Assembly: GCF_002994745.2 (NCBI RefSeq) | Contig: NC_037091.1 | Location: forward strand, 23,999,789 to 24,063,788 | Length of the DNA stretch: 64,000 nt | Direction: 5' to 3' | Source: Rosa chinensis | Lineage: Eukaryota; Streptophyta; Magnoliopsida; Rosales; Rosaceae | Shown: positions 57,780-64,000 of the stretch, piece after piece | How the letters are laid out: every line of letters starts with the position of its first letter | How positions within the stretch are numbered: position 1 is the first letter of the stretch | Position numbers and translations under genes: made by a program | Notes under the pieces: generated by a model | The model's input: only the letters and a program-made list of their open reading frames with translations | The model's database searches: none | What the model was told of the DNA's origin: nothing

Positions 57780-59165
57780 TTTGCCAAATCTGCCTCATTA
57801 CCGCATGAGTCCCAAGGAGAATGAGATTTTAAGGGAGCAGATTGAAGACTTGCTGAAAAAGCGGATTCATTTGTGAAAGTATGATTCCTTGTGCAGTTCC
57901 AGTCCTCCTTGTTCCTAAGAAGGGCAATCAATGGCGGATGTGTGTTGATAGCAGGGCCATAAATAAGATAACTATGAAATACAGGTTTCCTATTCCTCGT
58001 TTGGAGAACATGCTTGATGAGGTGGAGGGTTCCAAGGTGTTTACCAATATAGATCTTCGAAGTGGTTACCACCATATTTGAATCAAGCCAGGAGATGAGT
58101 GGAAGATAGCTTTTAGGAGCAAGGATGGTCATGCCATTCAGGTTGTTTAATGCACCCAGCACCTTTATGAGGCTTATGAACCAGGTTCTTCGCCCTTTTA
58201 TTTGCTCTTTTGTCGTGGTGTATTTTGATGATATATTGATCTATAGCAGGACCAAAGAAAAACATCTTGTACATTTGAGACAGGTTTTGAGAGATTTACA
58301 GGAAAATAAACTGTACATTAACCTGAAGAAGTGTACTTTTTATACCAATAAGCTGTTATTTCTTGGTTTTGTGGTTGGAGAAGAAGGCATTCAGGTTTAT
58401 GAAGAGAAGGTACGAGCTATAAGAGAATGGCCTACTCCAAAAACAGTTTCTGAGGTGTGGAGCTTTCATGTTTTAGCTACTTTCTACAGGAGATTTGTGA
58501 GAAATTTCAGTAGCACTAATGCTCCTATTACTGAGTGTTTGAAGAAAGGCAAATTCCAGTAGGGAGAAGAACAAGAGAAGATCTTTGCTTTGATCAAGGA
58601 GAAACTTTGTACTGCACTAGTTCTTGCTCTTCCCAATTTTGACAAGGTGTTTGAGGTGGAATGTGATGCTAGTGGCATGGGAGTAGGTGCTGTGTTGTCA
58701 CAAGAGAAGAAACCAGTAGCATTCTTCAGTGAAAAGTTGAGTGAAGCTCTTCAGAAGTGGAGTACTTATGATCAGGAATTTTATGCAGTGTTCCGGGCAT
58801 TGAAGCAATGGGAGCACTACCTGATTCAGAGAGAGTTTGTATTGTTCACTGATCATCAGGCCTTGAAGTACCTGAACAGTCAGAAAACTGTGAATAAGAT
58901 GCATGCAAGGTGGGTGAGTTTTCTGCAGAAATTTCCTTTTGTGATTCAGCATAAATCTGATACTCTTAATAGGGTGGCAGATGCTTCGAGTCGGAGGGCT
59001 TCCTTGCTAGTCACCTTAGCTCAGGAGATTGTGGGGTTTGATCTCTTGAAAGAGTTGTATGAGAAAGATGTTGATTTTAAGGAGATTTGGGCCAAGTGCA
59101 GTAGCAATAAGGCAGTTGCAGATTTTTATGTGAATGAAGGCTATGTATCCCTAGTTCATCATTGA
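57780..59165 (+). pseudogene. CRM-like reverse transcriptase and RNase H
   Basis: 57,780-58,081: [20 protein letters not shown], then [20 protein letters not shown] and [13 protein letters not shown], with a one-base frame change near 57,875 and TGA at 58,079. 58,125-58,562: [20 protein letters not shown] carries the catalytic YFDD, then [23 protein letters not shown] at 58,560. RNase H in the same frame, 58,590-59,165: [39 protein letters not shown] and [13 protein letters not shown]. Confidence 0.95.
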
Positions 59166-60353
59166 GGGAGAAACTTATCAGAGATCTGCATGGAGGGGGT
59201 TTGAGTGGACACTTGGGCCAAGATAAAACTATTGCTAGCCTTGAGGAGAGGTATTTCTGGCACAGCTGAAGAAGGATTAGGAGCTATTGTGAGGAAGTGA
59301 TACACCTGCCAGGTCTCTAAGGGTCAGTCCCAAAATATAGGTTTTTATCTACCTTTACCTGTTCCTGAAGTTATTTGGCAGGATCTTGTTATGGACTTTG
59401 TGTTGGGATTACCCAATACTCAAAGGGGTGTGGATTCTATATTTGTGATAGTTGACAGGTTCTCCAAGATGGCGCACTTTATAGTGTGTAGGAAGACTGC
59501 TGATGCTTCCAATATAGCCAAACTGTTTTTCAGGGAGGTGGTTCGCTTGCATGGAGTATCCAAGTCCATTACTTCTGATAGAGATACGAAGTTCCTTAGT
59601 TACTTCTTGATTACTTTGTGGAGGATGTTTGGAACATCCTTGAGTCGTAGCAGCATAGCTCATCCTCAAACTGATGGGTAGACAGAGGTTACTAACAGAA
59701 CTTTTGGCAACATGGTCAGGAGTGTTTGTGGAGATCGACCCAAACAGTGGGATTATGCTTTGCCACATGTGGAGTTTGCTTATAACAGTGCTGTGCATAG
59801 TGCAATAGGGAAATCACCATTCTCATTAGTTTACACTGCTGTTCCTCGACATGTGGTTGATTTGGTGAAGCTTCCTAATGTTCCTGGTGTTAGTGTTGCT
59901 GCTGAGGGCATGGCTAGAGATGTGCAGGCTGTTAGAGAAGAAGTTAAGGCCAAGTTAGAAGAAACTAATGCCAAGTATAAAGCTGCAGCGGACAAACATC
60001 GAAGAGTTAAAGTGTTCCAAGAGGGTGATGACGTGATTGTATTCCTAAGGAAGGAGAGGTTTCCTGTTGGTACCTACAACAAGCTGAAGGCCAGAAAATA
60101 TGGTCCTTTTAAAGTGGTGAAGAAGATCAATGATAATGCTTATGTTGTTACACTTCCAGATTCGATGGGCATTTCTAACACTTTTAATGTTGCTGATCTG
60201 CATGAGTTTGGTGAAGATGAGGTTCTTTATCCTGAAGAGAACTCGGGGTCGAGTTATTCGGAGGGGGAGGAGACTGATGTAGAATGGTTGGCGAGAGGAA
60301 TCGAAGAACAGTTAGATCGTGCAAAAGGAGGAAAACCCAAGTTACTATTGTAA
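59166..60353 (+). pseudogene. CRM-like integrase, ending inside the 3' LTR
   Basis: Zinc head partly readable ([20 protein letters not shown], frameshifted C-C half). Core: [33 protein letters not shown] and HPQTDG with TAG at 59,679 where glutamine is expected. After the stop: [20 protein letters not shown], the GPF-type C-terminal module ([40 protein letters not shown]). The frame runs past the polypurine tract and ends in the LTR at 60,353. Reading into the LTR is known for CRM elements. Confidence 0.92.
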
Positions 60354-60749
60354 CTTTCGCATTCGGTATCCGATTCGAGCGTGCCATAGCTTTCCGGAAA
60401 GGGAATCGCGCCAGGAACAAAACTCGTCGCTAAGCCATGACGTGTGGGCTTTTTGGGTCTTTCGGGGTCGTTTAGGGCCTCAAAACTGTAATTTACTATT
60501 TTTCAAAATTTTCGGTTTCCTAGTTTGTTTTGGATTTGTTTTATTTTTACCGGTGGGCTTTAGGGTTTCATTGTTAGTCGCCCTAGGGTTTCTTTTCTCA
60601 TATATAAGCAACCTTAAGCAGCTGCAAAACCTATCTATTATCTTTTTATCAATCAAATAGAGAATTTTCTCTTTTATCTCTGGTGGACTCCAGAACCCTT
60701 TGTTTAGGTTTATTACTTGTAAACCTAGGTTACTGTTCCGACTGCGTCA
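60275..60749 (+). repeat. CRM-like 3' LTR
   Basis: Same length as the 5' LTR. The first 79 bases also encode the end of the polyprotein. Confidence 0.92.
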
Positions 60750-60754
60750 TATTT

Positions 60755-60945
60755 CTTTTTCATAATTTGAACCCACAACAAATTATTAGGTTCAAATATT
60801 ATTTTCCAAGCAAGTTTAGTAATTGCAGCATTATTAAAGTAGGCAGCTGGTCTTATTCCAAGTCCACCCATAGACTTTGGAGAGCAGACTTGATTCTAGG
60901 CTACTTGGGATACAACGTAAATACCTTAATGACCCTTTGTAGTTA
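60755..60945 (-). pseudogene. LINE copy b, part beyond the CRM insertion
   Basis: Continues 39,637-39,753 after the TATTT duplication. The minus strand matches GGLGIRPAAYFNNAAITKLA of copy a. Ends against unrelated DNA near 60,945. Confidence 0.8.
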
Positions 60946-61191
60946 TGACTGGCAATTGGGCTCTAACGCGGTGGTGTGTGTGAATGTAGCCTTATCATGA
61001 CTGGCAATTGGGCTCTGATGGGGCGACACAGAAAGGGAGAAGGAGAGTAGCACGTGGCATACTGGTGGGCATATGGGAATTGATTTGAAATAAAACTAGC
61101 TGTTGCAATTTTTTTTATGTTTGTATTTCTTAAGAAAAAAGAATCAATTTTTTTTTTTACCTATATATACATACATACATTCTGTCTCCCT
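60946..61191. other. short direct repeat and spacer
   Basis: 'atgactggcaattgggctct' occurs twice (about 60,945 and 60,997). Otherwise AT-rich, ending in the left 15-bp duplication of the next retroposon. Confidence 0.6.
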
Positions 61192-62052
61192 GAGAGCTCT
61201 CCAAAACCCTAGGTTGGCAGCAGCCTTTTCAGACCAAGGGATCGGCTCTCGTCTGGTGGCGCCCTAGGCATAGGCCTTGTCCACACAGCTAGGTCTGCTG
61301 CTGGACGGGAATTTTGATGTTAACATCCAGGGAGCTCTGAAGGGGTGTGGCTTGGAGTTGTTGCAGGCTGTTTTGGCTTCATTCCCGGTATGAAATATCT
61401 AGGCTGTTGCTAGCCATGTGTTGCAGAATTGGAGGGCCTCCTCTTGTTTCCTAAATCGCTGACGGTGCGGATCTGGTGGTGGAATCTACGGCGACAAGGA
61501 TCAGAGGCAGTGGGATCGGGGCAGGTTCATGGCAACGGGGTTGCGGCGACATGTTTCATGATGATCTAGGTCATGGCGATTGGTTTCGTGGCAGCGGGAT
61601 GATGGCGGAACAGTGGTGGCAGCGGGGGGTTATAGGAACTGCAACGCTGGATTGTGGATGCTGGAGATGGATGCCGGGTCTGGGCCAGGGCAAGCCTAAT
61701 GGGCTTTTGAGCTGGCCCTTTCTGGAGGTTGTGGAATTAATTTTGGGCTAGGGTTTTTTCTTTATGCCCAATGCCCATCTCTATGTTATTTAGTTTATCT
61801 AAGTACAATAATTTCCTTGTATTAGGAAGCTAATCCTCTAGCGCCTCTGGAGTAGTACCAAATGAGGATCTAGCTATGTTTACATTTTTACTTGTCTAAT
61901 GAGTAGGTCTATATGTATGTATCATTGTGTGTACTACCGCTATCTTATTGTCTATCTGTATATGGCAGCAGAAGGGTATATAACGGCTTATTCTGGCTTG
62001 TGACGACTATATATATTGGCACCTGTTTTGGGTGGATTAAAAAAAAAAAAAA
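61192..62052 (+). mobile_element. non-LTR retroposon with poly(A) and 15-bp duplication
   Basis: Target duplication ACATTCTGTCTCCCT (61,177-61,191) and ACATTCTATCTCCCT (62,053-62,067), one mismatch. Begins GAGAGCTCTCC and ends in an A-run (about 62,039-62,052). 861 bp without RT or endonuclease; G/T-rich first half. A truncated LINE would normally keep its RT end, so this is more likely a non-autonomous LINE derivative or an insert of a spliced host transcript. Confidence 0.75.
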
Positions 62053-62067
62053 ACATTCTATCTCCCT

Positions 62068-62318
62068 AATTTCTCACATTTTCTACCTCTTCCTTTACCA
62101 CCTCTACTTATTTAAAAACATCTTCACTCATTCTCTCAATTAAAGGTGTGAATTGGACAAGGACAAAAAATAAAGTTCTTTGTGTTGTATATATGAATGT
62201 CTCCAAAAATTTCAGAAGGGTACAAGTCCAAAGGGAAACTGCATTTGGAAATATTCATTGATGTCTTCAATGAAAATCCTTCAAATGTAAAATTGGATAA
62301 AATTTGTAATAGAATATA
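62068..62318. other. no recognisable feature
   Basis: AT-rich DNA between the retroposon and the Pack-MULE. Confidence 0.4.
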
Positions 62319-62697
62319 GGGTTTTTTGCACTAACAGTGTCTGGAGACTTGGGTGACTGACAATATGATACCCGAACTTACAAAGTTATCAAAGTAATAC
62401 CTAGACTAAATTTTTCGTATCAACGTCGTACCTGCAGCCATTTTCCTTCACGTCTCCTTTAATTTGACTACGTACGACGCACGTGACTCGCTAAATGAGG
62501 CAGAAAAGACTGATTTACCCTCACTTCGTTAAATTTTCTCTCTTATTTTGATCACCACTTCCTTGAAACAGATCAAATCCAAAATCCAGTTACACATTCA
62601 TCATCCTCTCCGCCGCACCTACAAATCTCGCTGCCCCATAAAACTCCTCACTACTTTGGGCTCCTCACACAATAGCACAACACCCAGTTTAATCCCA

Positions 62698-62817
62698 CTG
62701 TATATGGGAATGCATTAATTGCGGTGTATGAGAAATTTGGGTTTGTCGGAGATTCAGTTAAGGTGTTTGAGAAGATGAGTGAGAGGAACTTGGTGTCTTG
62801 GTATTCCATGATTGGGC
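62698..62817 (+). pseudogene. captured PPR fragment
   Basis: Encodes GNALIAVYEKFGFVGDSVKV then FEKMSERNLVSWYSMIG, the L/S-type motif order of PLS-class pentatricopeptide repeat proteins (organelle RNA factors). Only about one repeat and a half. The continuing frame to 62,939 ends in a poly-glycine stretch from another source. Confidence 0.8.
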
Positions 62818-63102
62818 TGTCAATTCTGGATGCCTTGGTGACGCGGCGGTGGGGGGAGGAGAGGAAGATGGTGATTGGGTTGGAGGGTTTGATTCAACTG
62901 GGAAGAAGGCCTAGTGGAGGAGGTGGCGGTGGTGGCTAATCTGGCTTTGGAGATGGAGTTTCGAGAGGAGAGAGATTACCATAGTTTAGCATCCAAATCC
63001 AAATGAAATTTGAATCAGCTTTGATATATTCCTGAACAACCCAAATCCAAATTCTAAAAGATGAAGAAGATTATAATAAATAGATTTCTTTGAATTTCAT
63101 GG

Positions 63103-63720
63103 TATGACTATTAAATCCATGATCCATTATCTCTGGCTCTCCGCAATCGCATCCCTTGATCCGCTGTACCAAGCATACCTAATATTCGGAATTGTTGTTC
63201 TGTTGTTCTCTGTTCTTGTTCTTCTCCATAGTCCATGCCCTGCTCAGATGCTTCTGAAGCTGCTCGTCCAAGCTCTTCAAATCTATCTGGTCCGCCCTCA
63301 CATACCCACCACCACCACCGCCGCCGGTGCCGTTCTTCTCCATCATTTTTTAGGCTATTAATATTCAAGTACAGCGCGGTCAGTCCAGAAATTGATTTCT
63401 TGTGCATCGCCACAACCTTTGTAACTCCGCCCGCCGATCCCATACCCACAGTAAAGCTCTTGACAATACTCTCGTACTCCTCACTCACATCATTCACTCT
63501 GAACATCATCCCATTTCCGGTAAAAACCTCAAAATCATCAATAGAATTCTATTCAGTAGTTTCGCTCTCGCAATCACACTCCGGATCTTCATCTTTCTGC
63601 TCACAGGAGTCAGAATCAGAATCTGTATCGGAGGAATTCGATTCAGGGCGATCCGACCAGGAATCTTGATCCTCAACGATCATAGGAACCTCCTCCTCCT
63701 CCTGGTGATAATCATCGGTG
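63103..63720 (-). pseudogene. captured SRO (RCD1-like, inactive PARP) fragment
   Basis: Minus strand, in two parts around the kinase piece. The first (about 63,720-63,380) has an acidic leader (SDTDSDSDSCEQKDEDPECD, stop, then FTGNGMMFRVNDVSEEY) and FTVGMGSAGGVTKVVAMHKK. The second (about 63,195-63,103) has NIRYAWYSGSRDAIAE and a degraded HGF end. These are the start and early PARP-like part of SRO proteins, plant stress regulators. The normal sequence between HKNS and RYAWY is replaced by kinase DNA. Confidence 0.75.
63200..63343 (-). pseudogene. captured Raf-like MAPKKK N-terminus
   Basis: Minus-strand ATG at 63,341-63,343, then MEKNGTGGGGGGYVRADQID and LKSLDEQLQKHLSRAWTMEK. This matches the N-terminus of Raf-like MRK1-type protein kinases as I remember them. 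The kinase domain itself is not present. The piece includes the start codon, so the first exon was taken. Confidence 0.7.
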
Positions 63721-64000
63721 TCAATTTGAATCAGGAAATTGGGGATGCATGACGACTGGTTTGGGATTTTTTTTTTTTTTTTTTTTTTTATAATTTGGAG
63801 GATGTATTGGATTGGGATTTTTAGAGTGAAAAAGTCCTTCTTGCCCTTATTTTGTTACTCACGTGCAGCGCACGTGGTCAGAATTAACGGAGACGTGACG
63901 AAAAATGACAGCAGGTACGACGTTGATACGAAAAATTGAGTCTGGGTATTATTTTGATAACTTTATAAGTTCGGGTATCATATTATTAGGCACTCAAGTC

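Larger units (their letters stand above)
39759..60749 (+). mobile_element. CRM-like Ty3-gypsy element, 21 kb with nested insertions
   Basis: Two 475-bp LTRs (39,759-40,233 and 60,275-60,749), 5-bp duplication TATTT (39,754-39,758 and 60,750-60,754), Met-tRNA primer site and a GAGGGGGAGGAG polypurine tract (about 60,261). Gag sequence and the fact that the polyprotein frame continues into the 3' LTR point to the CRM (centromeric) chromovirus lineage. LTRs differ at about twenty positions by eye, so it is older than the nested Tat/Ogre-type element at 28 kb. Gag is split by a Tat/Retand element and further DNA (40,798 to about 56,470). Confidence 0.85.
62319..64000. mobile_element. Pack-MULE with three gene fragments, cut by window end
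   Basis: Left end GGGTTTTTTGCAC... and right side are inverted repeats of about 160-200 bp (62,319-62,520 versus 63,838-64,000 and beyond). They belong to the same terminal family as the MULE at 52,918 (GTGTCTGG...GATACC...CAAAGTTATCAA). The window stops inside the right repeat, so the target duplication cannot be checked. The interior holds PPR, Raf-like kinase and SRO pieces and no transposase. Confidence 0.8.

Noticed and set aside
39759..60749. Gypsy gag-pol as an integrated pararetrovirus or retrovirus
   Set aside because: No movement protein, coat-like or envelope domain. LTRs, tRNA primer sites and 5-bp duplications mark ordinary LTR retrotransposons.

Overview
This window is a block of plant nuclear heterochromatin built almost entirely from transposable elements inserted into one another. 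The identifiable captured coding fragments (RPL7, a PDR-type ABCG transporter, spermidine synthase, TCP, PPR, SRO, a Raf-like kinase and a plant mobile domain protein) are plant families, and the retroelement lineages (Ty1-copia, Tat/Retand and CRM-type Ty3-gypsy, RNase H-bearing LINEs) are those of flowering plants. A woody eudicot, perhaps Rosaceae, is my guess, but this is inference only. No intact host gene was found. Every coding stretch carries stops, frameshifts or truncations, or belongs to a mobile element.

Layout. 1-1.2 kb: nothing recognised. 1.2-4.6 kb: two related minus-strand LTR-plus-leader units. 4.6-7.3 kb: decayed Ty1-copia with a 3' LTR. 7.7-10.2 kb: plant mobile domain pseudogene with introns. 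10.2-15.5 kb: left end of a CACTA transposon (CACTA-1) carrying spermidine synthase exons and a 1.9 kb solo LTR. 15.5-19.7 kb: LTR fragment, then a minus-strand copia 5' end whose LTR is split by a hAT element with a perfect 8-bp target duplication. 20-22.9 kb: retroposon debris and the RNase H end of a LINE. 22,870-39,244: complete CACTA-2 element (matching ends, GGT target duplication) interrupting that LINE. It carries minus-strand exons of RPL7, a golgin and an ABCG transporter, a MULE MITE, and an 11 kb copia element that itself contains a 6.6 kb non-autonomous Tat/Ogre-type element.

39,759-60,749: a CRM-like gypsy element (475-bp LTRs, TATTT duplication) inserted in a second LINE copy. 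Its gag is split by a Tat/Retand element (40,798-51,525) with a second RNase H, an antisense multi-exon ORF and a 36-bp tandem repeat array. A 5 kb block of unidentified exon-like DNA follows, holding a foldback MULE that captured a TCP domain. 60.7-62.3 kb: LINE remnant and a poly(A) retroposon with 15-bp duplications. 62,319 to the window end: a second Pack-MULE with PPR, Raf-like kinase and SRO fragments, cut off by the window.

The main result is the density of gene-capturing DNA transposons: two CACTA and two MULE elements together hold pieces of at least eight host genes, some interleaved. They sit in a nest whose insertion order can be read from target duplications.
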